Source: Photorhabdus asymbiotica | Lineage (GTDB): Bacteria; Pseudomonadota; Gammaproteobacteria; Enterobacterales; Enterobacteriaceae | DNA length: 64,000 bases | Direction: 5' to 3' | Assembly (NCBI RefSeq): GCF_003634575.1 | Contig: NZ_RBLJ01000001.1 | Location: forward strand, 1,054,001-1,118,000 | Translations under genes and position numbers: made by a program | Shown here: positions 28,901-36,913 of the stretch, piece after piece | Layout: each line of letters begins with the position of its first letter | Position numbering within the stretch: the stretch's first letter is position 1 | The notes under the pieces: model-generated | Seen by the model: the letters and a program-made list of their open reading frames with translations, nothing else | What the model was told of the DNA's origin: nothing | The model's database searches: none

Positions 28901-30154
28901 GTTGAATCAACAGAATCACAACTTCGTGCGCATCTTTCTACCTTGCTTCCTGTCTATATGCATCCTACAAAATACCATTTCATAGAACGTTTCCCTCTAT
29001 CACGTAACGGAAAACTGGATCTTTCTCAATTGATATCGACTACTGCCATTGCTTTGCAACGAAAAGTTAGCACTGAGTTGTATGAGACAACTGAAATGGG
29101 AACTCTTAAAACATTATTGGCCGAAACTTTAACTTGTGACGAACAAGATATCACCCTTCATGCGAGTTTTTTTCAACTTGGTGGTAGTTCTTTATCCGGC
29201 ATTACTTTGCTGGGAAAACTCAAGAAAGTATTTAATACCAACTTAACTTTAATGGACATCCTTGAGTGCAAGAAATTAATTGACATTACATACAGGATCA
29301 CCCAGAAAAAATCTACGTTTTTACCGCTTACAAGCTTGTCAGGTAGCGATGACAAAGCAGGTAGCCCAACACTATATCTGGTTCATGCTGCTGGAGGTCA
29401 TTTGCAATACTATTCTTTCTTGATTAGCCAGCTGAAAGATTATGCCAATATAAAATTTATCAGCAGCCCATGGCTGGCAAGCGACACAGTTACGTCTGAT
29501 AAAACATCACTCTATCAGCTTGCTATGTCTCATGTTGACACACTCCTTCAGCGTTCGGCGACAAAATCCAACATGCTCATCGGTTGGTCCCTGGGAGGGC
29601 GATTGGCTATGCACATGGCCGCTATTGCTGCAGATAAAGGTTTTCCTTTTGCTCACGTTGGTGTGATTGATATGAGTCTTTCTGCTCAACAAACGAAAAC
29701 AATCAGCATAAAAAAATGTTATAATAATATTTGTGATTCGTTTGGCATCGACCGGAGTAAACTGAAATACTCACAACATCATGAAAGTGGGGAGGACTTT
29801 TTAGCTGAGGCAAAACATACTTATATGTTAAACAAAGACATTATGTCGAATAAAGTGAGTTTGGAACAAACTCTGACATTCTGCCGAGCAATAGAAAAAT
29901 CACATGGACTTATCAATGCGGACACGCACATGCCGATAATTGACAGTCCTTTATCAATATGGTTAACCAAGAAAAGAATGTCGAGATTTCAGAGTTTGAC
30001 CAGCCTGTGGCAAGCCCAATCCACACAGGCAGTGAATATTTCCTATGTTGATGAAAATCATTATAGTATTCTGAATAACGTTCAAATTGTGGACGAATGT
30101 AAAATCATATTACAGAAATTAAAAGAGATTTATATACCGGACCTTAAGCATTAA
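25973..30154 (+). CDS. NRPS module C-A-T-TE, cysteine-type
   Basis: 1393 aa. A short N-terminal segment (~1-70) precedes a condensation domain with FHHCIVDGW (about 200-208). Because it has HHxxxDG and not the DxxxxD motif, it is a normal C rather than a cyclisation domain. Adenylation domain: IIYTSGTTGKPKG (~665), GFDLSVYDLFGSW (~711), SLGGATEASIWS (~810), YRTGDRGRW. The hand-read code D-L-Y-N-W-S-L-I-W-K is one change from the cysteine code DLYNLSLIWK. The carrier has FFQLGGSSLSG (~1068) and the thioesterase has LVHAAGG and GWSLGG (Ser ~1206) with a late His in ENHYSIL (~1362). It lies 63 bp after the first NRPS gene and would release the product. Confidence 0.9.
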   Translation: MSIFGLIKLMELAKAGVRFEQLSPQHRVICSAAIKNINTDDPDIVDFIAGCRHETQLDNTAIKERYDIDRYAGQYLWLYENLTKGSAMYNIPIAKEIIGDFDPIRLISALKKLISCHEILRGIYKMDDDTISIEFREPDAEVYNSCYQDISHLPIEEQEQIIAETLAGQCTQPFNLASELPIRCHILKTNKFCHYLFLTFHHCIVDGWTANILVNELNHNYRGDDSICSRSDRKFFQFLEDPFINVSDVDHSLKFWRDELHGAPERHKLPYDITINYDELKTNIIRNSLPCRLTRDLIKTSNREGTSLFTLLHTAFAVLIAKKSESERVVIGSPVANRNIQELNSVPGSFVNTVAYQFQIREEYTFAVLLKETANKFAEAYRHQGLPFAYLIEKLQPIRGHFHPIFQIMFVCQHRKSNEFVFGSAQIKTLPRHYAPPKFDLVLEIISTEEGIHLEWQYNSNLFNINTIRALSGAYLILLEQIAHNDMLTLNNYDLNTSSDMEELRRLSKGLDIPSFLQQTLPSRLWREMNNNPTLPALIEGDNVLNYAQLIEKAGTIARWLNNNIHTNDIIAVDISRGALQAIAMLGIVLSGRTYLPLPAGLPLKRIASILELSNSQIILSTEQSSCTQAIRGTRRVILNDNFFTAAKSAVDFVPINCQPQDLAYIIYTSGTTGKPKGVAIEHASVTNTLLSMNHLFAITSRDNVLSIADVGFDLSVYDLFGSWLAGATVVCMHEDDIREPSIWLELIQKHYITVWNSVPAVLQLLVSYCEQENISELPSLRHIWLSGDWISTRLVNQAHKLFPNAMITSLGGATEASIWSVYYSLENSISYRQCIPYGVALPNQSMFVLDENYELCGYGKTGDIYIGGAGVARKYWRDHENTTSSFFFHSELGCRLYRTGDRGRWNRSGYIEFLGREDYQVKLQGFRIEINEVETALKSSGLIGDVRVICCNKESMFEERYLEAYITLSDVCLDLVESTESQLRAHLSTLLPVYMHPTKYHFIERFPLSRNGKLDLSQLISTTAIALQRKVSTELYETTEMGTLKTLLAETLTCDEQDITLHASFFQLGGSSLSGITLLGKLKKVFNTNLTLMDILECKKLIDITYRITQKKSTFLPLTSLSGSDDKAGSPTLYLVHAAGGHLQYYSFLISQLKDYANIKFISSPWLASDTVTSDKTSLYQLAMSHVDTLLQRSATKSNMLIGWSLGGRLAMHMAAIAADKGFPFAHVGVIDMSLSAQQTKTISIKKCYNNICDSFGIDRSKLKYSQHHESGEDFLAEAKHTYMLNKDIMSNKVSLEQTLTFCRAIEKSHGLINADTHMPIIDSPLSIWLTKKRMSRFQSLTSLWQAQSTQAVNISYVDENHYSILNNVQIVDECKIILQKLKEIYIPDLKH

Positions 30155-30500
30155 ATCTTTAGAAGATCTTTCCCAATGTGTTGTCTTTAAATTATTTAAT
30201 TTTTTCTGGAGCGACTTCAGAACATTTATTAGATAGATACTTCATGCCTAATTCAGATGATGTTCTATTTCTGTCCATACCCGATGGATAATTACCTCTA
30301 GTATCGAAAGGCAGTCAAACATCCACAGTTTGGCTGCTTTGAACAACGAGACAAAAGGCCAGAATTGCCTTGACTATTTCTGGTATGAACAATAGCAGGA
30401 TTCAGCAATTTATTTCCCCTAACTACAAAAGAGCCACCGTATAGGGAAAGCTGTACAAAATAGCCGGAGTTTACGTAACCTTGTATCTACCAGTAGTAAT
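30155..30500. other. Non-coding or decayed sequence after NRPS genes
   Basis: About 350 bp with no supported gene on either strand. It probably belongs to the debris zone that continues to 31.8 kb. Confidence 0.4.
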
Positions 30501-30695
30501 TTATTGATTAATATGTGACGAATAACTCGAAACGTCAACAACTCCTAGTATTTGTTTATTCAGATGTACCTCATTGATGATGACATCTTGTAGAGTGCTA
30601 TGACCGGCAAAGTCGGAAGCTATGAAAAAGATGGCATTAGCAATTTCATCAAGTAAGGCAATTTTTTTCATCGTCTGATTAATTCGAAGTGAAAA
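30501..30695 (-). pseudogene. entA-like (DHB dehydrogenase) C-terminal remnant
   Basis: The minus-strand frame reads KKIALLDEIANAIFFIASDF followed by AGHSTLQDVIINEVHL. This matches the C-terminal portion of the short-chain dehydrogenase EntA (E. coli: KIARPQEIANTILFLASDLA...ITLQDIVVDGG, as recalled). The N-terminal Rossmann part is absent and the usual DGG ending is replaced. It abuts an IS982-like fragment. It hints that 2,3-dihydroxybenzoate genes once stood here. Confidence 0.6.
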
Positions 30696-30722
30696 TTTTT
30701 GAAATCCCGATGACTTAGAATT

Positions 30723-30891
30723 TAAAAGGCGATCATGATAGTCATTATCTCGCTGCACTCATGTGGCTATGACGTCTGCGTTTACCGCGATTATCCTCAA
30801 TACACTGTTGCTCCCGTTGCGGAATGAAAGTGTAGCAAAAATCATCGAAATCACAGAAGAATTCAACTAATTTGTCCATTCCTATTCCCCA
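30723..30891 (-). pseudogene. IS982-family transposase N-terminal fragment
   Basis: The frame reads MDKLVEFFCDFDDFCYTFIP and continues to a basic KRRR segment. After a frameshift it resumes as SEIMTIMIAF, the order seen at the start of IS982-family transposases. Only about 55 residues remain; the catalytic DDE part is missing. Confidence 0.6.
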
Positions 30892-31036
30892 TAAGATCGG
30901 TTTTTTCTTGGTTAAAAACTCTAATCCTAGAATAGGCAATCAGTTCAATTTTCTATCCAGAGTTCCGATTAAATAACAAAACACCCGCGCCATTCCGAGG
31001 GTGTCGCAAAAGGGTTGAGGTCATTTTTCCAACGCG

Positions 31037-31789
31037 TTAAATTGAGCCCAGATTCCATTTTTTAGTGCCTGTTATTTGTACGAATAACAAGCTAAAAATC
31101 ACCCAGAATATCAGAGCCACTGCTCTTGATAAGTTATAGGCCACCGCATGCAGGGTAAATTGCAGCTTTACCGCTGACAATCCCTTGCGTCGAAAGCGTT
31201 CCAACCCCTGAATTCCCCGCAATGCTGAAAATACCGGTTCTACGATGCTCTTTCGTTGACTCAATATCTGTTTTGACTCAGGGGTAGCCATATGTAAACG
31301 AAGTTCACCCCGCTTTTCATCTTTCAGATAGCGTTTTACGTTTATCCCACCTTTGGCCTGTGTACATTGGTTTTTTTACCTGCATTGGACGCAATTGGCA
31401 CCGCCATAAACCCGATACCTCGCGTTTTTTCCGACGCGGCCACTGTGCTTTTCAAGGATAATTGATAGTGGGCAGGACAGGTATAACTGTCTTGCTCAGC
31501 ATTATAGATAAATAACGATTTGGGTAGATTTTTCGGTGGCTCTGTCAGTTGGCATTTTCAGAGCAAAACAGCCGGATTTGATATTTTTGTGTCTCAGCAA
31601 TCACCGCGTCATGGAAACAACCGGCATCCAATAACAATTTGTCCGGGTGATATCCCGATAAATTAAAATTCTGCGCCAATAAATTTGAAGTCAACCAATC
31701 TTTCTGAATACGAATCCCTCGGCTATGCATCAAAAATTCTGACAAATATCCATCATGAGGTACCAGTGGAGCCATCCATGTTGTTGGAA
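31037..31789 (-). pseudogene. Degenerate IS transposase (DDE type)
   Basis: The 3' part (31037-31291) reads RKSIVEPVFSALRGIQGLER followed by FRRKGLSAVKLQF and ends in a hydrophobic tail, typical of the C-terminal end of IS1182/IS4-like DDE transposases. The middle part (31545-31780) includes PDKLLLDAGCFHDAVIAET, likely around the second catalytic Asp. Between them the frame is broken by several stops. An ERIC element lies directly upstream at 31790. Family assignment is tentative. Confidence 0.65.
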
Positions 31790-31916
31790 TATACCCGTTA
31801 TCTTTCAAGTTGCCTCTTTGTTGGCTGCACTCACTCACCCCGGTCGCATAGTTCTCTATGCTCCCGGGGATTCGCTCCCTGGCCGTCGCGATGCATCTTG
31901 AAATCCATAGGGTATA
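31790..31916. repeat. ERIC element, full length (127 bp)
   Basis: TATACCC...GGGTATA ends and core CTCACTCACCCCGGTCGCAT / GCTCCCGGGGATTCGCTCCC. It provides the last 17 or so codons read by the acyl reductase gene, which suggests insertion into or at the end of that gene. Confidence 0.93.
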
Positions 31917-33156
31917 TTTCCTACATAAATATTACTGATAGTTGTATCACTGAAAATAGAGTCCAGAATTTCACGTTTTTTCGAGAAGACAGTAACAACT
32001 AGCGACTTTGATAGCATTTGTAAGCTATCTGGATTCTTATAGGGTGCCACGGTTACACATGGAAATGGAAGTTCACGTTGAATTAAAGGATCTATTGGAT
32101 TATCGACAACAGTAACATGGGGCCTAAGGACATATCCCAATGATGTTTGATCACCAAACAGCCGAAAATCTTCATCATTTCTCTTTTCCGAATAAAGCGA
32201 CTTCTGTAATAAAACCGTGGTATTCAATGATCCTAACGGAAATATTTCTTCAGCATCCATCTGATTAAAAGCTTCAGATAAACGTTTACCAAAATCAGCA
32301 GGCTCTCCTTCTACTAATACCGCGCTAGCAGAAACACATGCTGCACCACCAAAAGCCGTGACAGATCGCGCAACAAGTGAAACTGCTTCATCAATATTAG
32401 CATCTGAACCCACCACAATCTTCGAGTGCCCCGGTCCTTGTATTAACACTCTAGGATTCGAATAGTATTTATTAATAACATCTTGTCCGCCATAAATAAT
32501 AGACAAGTCTGCTACAGAAACCATTTCGTCCGCACCTTGATGATCCGTCGGTATGAGCGCGACATAATTTCCGAGTCCAGCCTGTTCCAATGAGGCAACT
32601 AATCGCTGAGCTGTGAATGGTTCACGAACAGAAGGCTTAATTAAGATTCGATACCCAAAAGCGAGGGCTTGTGGCCATAAAGCATGTGCTCCAGGTCCAT
32701 TACCTCCAGTAATAACAGCCAACACATCTGCACGTCGGCTGAATAAAGCGCATCCTTCCGCAACTCTCTCATCATCCACATCCCAAATAGCGCCATGCGG
32801 CATAGATGCTTTGATTATCTCCGGCATCATCATAAGCACTTCTGAAATTTCAGTCAGCGACCTTTCGATAATACCTGCGGGTAATCCAATGACCCTATGC
32901 ACCAATTGCACATACTCTGACGGAGAAAGACCAGCAACATTCTCACTGGAATAAATTATTGCAGCCTTCTTCATCGCTACATGAATTTCATCCAACCTCA
33001 ATCGAGGGGCAATTCTCATCTTTCGGATAACTTCACAGATATAAACAGGGGGAACTACCGCAGTTTCTCCAACAACTTCATTGCGAGAGCTTCCACCTGT
33101 TGCAATTTGCTCTCCCTTGCTGTTTTTGCGTCAGGATTTACACCATCGATTAACAT
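31856..33156 (-). pseudogene. Acyl/aryl-CoA reductase (EhpG/LuxC-like ALDH fold), frameshifted
   Basis: The 387-aa frame from 33019 shows an aldehyde-dehydrogenase-like acyl reductase: AVITGGNGPGAHALWPQALA, IKPSVREPFTAQRL, ADLSIIYGGQDVINKYY, and GGAACVSASAVLV with the likely catalytic Cys near 229. A plausible original start lies at 33156, where TAATG overlaps the stop of the adenylase gene: MLIDGVNPDAKTARES. That frame stops at a TAG near 33056, and the main frame is open upstream of 33019 (ETAVVPPVYICEVIRKM) without its own start. One lost base would join them. The C-terminus after NIYVGNIP is ERIC sequence. It may be inactive, or translated from 33019. Confidence 0.65.
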
Positions 33157-34217
33157 TAATAAACCCCTTCTATCACTGCCTGACCAGAAATCTCCTCAAC
33201 AGGACGCACCAAAGCAACGGCAGCCCCTGGGTAATTATCTATCCTTGGCAGTCGCACAGCGGTATCACGCTCCAACATATTCGGGAATAAGGCAAATTTA
33301 CTGAGACAGTTCATCACAACCTGGCCTCGCTCCCCAAAAGGAACAGGTTTTTGCGTTAACGGATCAATAACGTCAAAAAGAACGTTAGGGGCAAAACTAT
33401 CAAAAATAGGTGAACCGTCAAAATCCTGACCATCTCTTGATTTGGATTCGCCAAGTATCATCGTACTGCCATAACTGGCTGTTATTTTGACATCAGGAAA
33501 AATAGAGGATTGTAAACATGCCAGTGTATCCGGGTCCATATGAGTTCCGCCCCAGACAATAAGGTCCAAAGTTTTATTCAAATGACTGACCAGAGCCGCT
33601 CTTCTTACCATGCGTTCTAAAAGTGGCGGCGTTATAATCAGATAACTAATATGTTGCGTATTAATAATATCTTCAGCCTGATCAATAATATGTTCGCAAT
33701 AGGCATCTACCCCAGTAGTATCACCTTGTTGGATCATCTTCTTGACCCAACGTGGATCTAAATCTATGGTGAAAAAATATCCTCCACTGAAGCGAGCCCG
33801 AAAACGGCTTATTGCTCCTATAACATGAGGCCCGGAAGGAACCAATGCGAGCGTATTCTTTACTGCCCTCTTATTAATGATTTGTATATCATTCAGACGC
33901 CAAGTTATAAGTTGTTCTAACCATTCTTCAAATACAACAACCCGCTTAGGACGCCCTGTCGTACCACCACTTTCAAATATGCCTGCGATCACAGCTCCCT
34001 TCAAACCTCGAGGTACCAAACTTTCAACAGGAACATCCCGGAGTTCATCAGTAATATCTGGAAATAACATTAAATCAGAGAAAGTGCGCACATCTTGCAA
34101 TGGATCAAAATCTAATGTTTTGCATTTCTCAAGCCAAAATGGTGTTCCCGTTTCAGGAGAAAAATGCCAATCCATGACTTGAAACAAATGAGAGTTAAAA
34201 CGATGAAAATCTGTCAT
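33156..34217 (-). CDS. Aryl/acyl adenylating enzyme, EhpF/LuxE/PaaK-like
   Basis: 353 aa. The start MTDFHRFNSHLFQVMDWHFS at 34217 has AGAGG upstream; longer frames run into ERIC sequence. The ATP-binding loop reads FESGGTTGRPKRVVVF near 94-109, followed by SYLIITPPLLERMV, LIVWGGTHMDPDTL, and ITASYGSTMILGES, which are signature positions of PaaK/LuxE-type adenylate-forming enzymes. The partner gene is a LuxC/EhpG-like reductase with overlapping start. In phenazine (griseoluteate) clusters EhpF and EhpG together reduce a carboxylate to an aldehyde. The substrate here is unknown and no phenazine genes are in the window. Confidence 0.75.
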   Translation of the reverse strand: MTDFHRFNSHLFQVMDWHFSPETGTPFWLEKCKTLDFDPLQDVRTFSDLMLFPDITDELRDVPVESLVPRGLKGAVIAGIFESGGTTGRPKRVVVFEEWLEQLITWRLNDIQIINKRAVKNTLALVPSGPHVIGAISRFRARFSGGYFFTIDLDPRWVKKMIQQGDTTGVDAYCEHIIDQAEDIINTQHISYLIITPPLLERMVRRAALVSHLNKTLDLIVWGGTHMDPDTLACLQSSIFPDVKITASYGSTMILGESKSRDGQDFDGSPIFDSFAPNVLFDVIDPLTQKPVPFGERGQVVMNCLSKFALFPNMLERDTAVRLPRIDNYPGAAVALVRPVEEISGQAVIEGVY

Positions 34218-34246
34218 ATGTACCTCTACATTATTAAAGTGAAGTT

Positions 34247-34373
34247 TATACCTGTTATCTTTCAAGTTGCCTCTTTGTTGGCTGCACTCACTCACCCCGG
34301 TCACATAGTTATCTATGCTCCCGGGGATTCGCTCCCTTGCCGTCGCGATGCATCTTGAAATCTATTGGGTATA
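34247..34373. repeat. ERIC element, full length (127 bp)
   Basis: TATACC...GGGTATA ends and the ERIC core around GCTCCCGGGGATTCGCTCCC. It lies 30 bp upstream of the adenylase start, so it occupies the 5' untranslated region or promoter of that gene. Very similar to the copy at 31790. Confidence 0.93.
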
Positions 34374-34821
34374 TAGTTACTACTGCATCAGCCTAAAAGG
34401 AGATAATAAATTCAATTACCTATAAGACTCTTGAGCTCCTCTCTTTAGTTAGAAAGATACTATTGCTGCAATAATACAATTTTAATTTAACTTTTAAAGA
34501 CAGACTCAAATTCTTATAACAAATTCAGATTAAAAATAATAAAGTTAGCGATTAACAATTGATTTAAAAAAAATTTGTCAATTGTAAAAACAATATTACA
34601 CATCAATTATCATGTTCGATTATTAAAAAAATAAATTTATTTATTAAAATCGGGTGTAACTGACTTTAAAAAAATTGATTTATATAATGGTATTTATAAA
34701 TAATTGCTTAATTAAGCATATAACACATCACAATTAATGAATATATTAGACTGACATTCCTATGATATTGGCAATATTTTTACCTCAACCTATCTACAAA
34801 AAATCCAATTTTTATATTTAA
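34374..34821. other. AT-rich spacer between accessory block and glnB
   Basis: About 450 bp, strongly A+T rich, with many A and T tracts and no supported gene. It may hold the promoter of the adenylase-reductase pair, but no motif is clear enough to call. Confidence 0.4.
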
Positions 34822-34852
34822 GGGTGGTACTTTGATTTGCCTATTACCACCC
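34822..34852 (-). terminator. glnB terminator
   Basis: 8-bp arms GGGTGGTA / TACCACCC just past the glnB stop, followed on the minus strand by a T/A-rich stretch. Confidence 0.7.
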
Positions 34853-34869
34853 TCAAAAATTAAATTATG

Positions 34870-35223
<354 letters not shown>

Positions 35224-36846
35224 TTACCAGTTTTTACGACCGAAACCAGAGGTAATCGGGTAGCGTCTGTCTTTACCAAAATTGCGGGGAGTAATACGCG
35301 GGCCAACCGGAGCCTGACGACGTTTATATTCGTTAATATCAACCAGACGAATCACTTTGCGTACTACTTCTTCATCAAAACCCGCAGCCATCAGCTCATC
35401 TACAGATTTATCCTGTTCCACATACCCCTCCAGAATAGCATCCAGAATGTCATAGGGCGGTAAACTGTCCTGATCAAGCTGCCCAGGTGCCAATTCTGCT
35501 GATGGCGGACGATCAATAACTCTTTGAGGTATCGCTGGAGAAACCGTATTACGATATTTTGCCAATTCAAATACCAATGTTTTCGGTACATCTTTCAACG
35601 CATTAAAACCACCCGCCATATCGCCATATAATGTGGAATATCCTACAGCCGATTCACTCTTATTACTGGTTGTCAGCACCAGCCGACGACGCTTATTAGA
35701 CATCGCCATCAGAATAACGGCACGACAACGCGCTTGTAAATTCTCTTCAGTGGTATCTTTGACGGTACCAACAAACATAGGTTCAAATTGCACCATAAAT
35801 GCATCAAACATCGGCTCTATCGACACAACATTAAACTCAACACCCAGCATATCAGCCTGCTCTTTGGCATCTTCTATACTCATTTCAGATGTATAGCGGA
35901 ACGGCATCATTACCGCCTGAACATACTCTTTACCCAATGCATCAACAGCAATGGCCAGCGTCAGGCCAGAATCAATCCCCCCAGATAAACCTAGCAGAAC
36001 ACCTTGAAAGCCATTCTTGCGCACATAATCACGCACTGAAAGTACTAAGGCTTGATACACCTGCTGCAATGGTGGTAATTCAGGTGCCGGATTAACCATC
36101 GGTTCAATCTTTAATTCATTAAAGCAACATTGCTGAATTTGTTCATTAAATGCAGCCAATCGGTGCGTAATTTCACCACTTGCATTAAAAACTTTAGAAC
36201 AACCATCGAAAATCAATTCGTCCTGACCACCAACCTGATTAAGATAAACCATCGGTAAGTCTGTACGTTGGCAATGTTCTCTAATCAGTTCATAACGTAT
36301 ATAAGGTTTTTCACGATTGTATGGAGAAGCATTAATAGAAAGAATTAAATCCGCACCAGCCTGTTGCAAAGCATCAATCGGTTCATCAAACCATAAATCC
36401 TCACAAATCAACAGACCAAGATTATAGCCCTTAAACGGCACAACGCAGCTTTGATCGCCCGCTTTAAAATAGCGTTTTTCATCGAAAACACCGTAATTTG
36501 GCAACCGTTGTTTAAAATAACGTGTCAAGATCTCCCCTTGCCAGAACAAGGAAAGCGCGTTGTAAATTTCACCATCCTGTTCCCAAGGATGGCCAACCAA
36601 AATAGCCACTTGATCACTGGCAGCCTGTAAACGCGCTAGTTGCTCACGGCAACGTTGATGAAAATCAGCACGGAATAATAGATCTTCTGGAGAATAACCG
36701 GATAGTGCCAGTTCAGAAAACATGACCAAATCGGCACCTTGTTGCTGTTGCTCCTGCACTGTCTGCAACATACGTTCACAGTTGCCTTCAATGTCACCAA
36801 TCATCCAATTAAGCTGTGCAAGGGCAATATTAAGAGTACGACTCAT
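35224..36846 (-). CDS. nadE: Glutamine-dependent NAD+ synthetase NadE
   Basis: 540 aa. It makes NAD+ from deamido-NAD+, ATP and glutamine. The N-terminal nitrilase-type glutaminase domain (1-~270) has FSELALSGYSPEDL (Glu near 46) and GLLICEDLWF with the catalytic Cys. The C-terminal synthetase domain has the PP-loop GLSGGIDSGLTLAIAVDALG. The ATG at 36846 has GGGAGAG upstream; a TTG six codons earlier overlaps this ribosome site and is rejected. The two-domain form differs from the short E. coli NadE. It stands between glrR and glnB. Confidence 0.94.
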   Translation of the reverse strand: MSRTLNIALAQLNWMIGDIEGNCERMLQTVQEQQQQGADLVMFSELALSGYSPEDLLFRADFHQRCREQLARLQAASDQVAILVGHPWEQDGEIYNALSLFWQGEILTRYFKQRLPNYGVFDEKRYFKAGDQSCVVPFKGYNLGLLICEDLWFDEPIDALQQAGADLILSINASPYNREKPYIRYELIREHCQRTDLPMVYLNQVGGQDELIFDGCSKVFNASGEITHRLAAFNEQIQQCCFNELKIEPMVNPAPELPPLQQVYQALVLSVRDYVRKNGFQGVLLGLSGGIDSGLTLAIAVDALGKEYVQAVMMPFRYTSEMSIEDAKEQADMLGVEFNVVSIEPMFDAFMVQFEPMFVGTVKDTTEENLQARCRAVILMAMSNKRRRLVLTTSNKSESAVGYSTLYGDMAGGFNALKDVPKTLVFELAKYRNTVSPAIPQRVIDRPPSAELAPGQLDQDSLPPYDILDAILEGYVEQDKSVDELMAAGFDEEVVRKVIRLVDINEYKRRQAPVGPRITPRNFGKDRRYPITSGFGRKNW

Positions 36847-36913
36847 ACAATTTGGCTCTCCCAAGCCATCAATCTTTAATACCAGTGTAAAAACTGCCTA
36901 AACAGCATAAAAG

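Noticed and set aside
31685-32002. 105-codon plus-strand ORF through the ERIC and the reductase 3' end
   Set aside because: It consists of transposase antisense, ERIC sequence and reductase antisense; no ribosome site or family.
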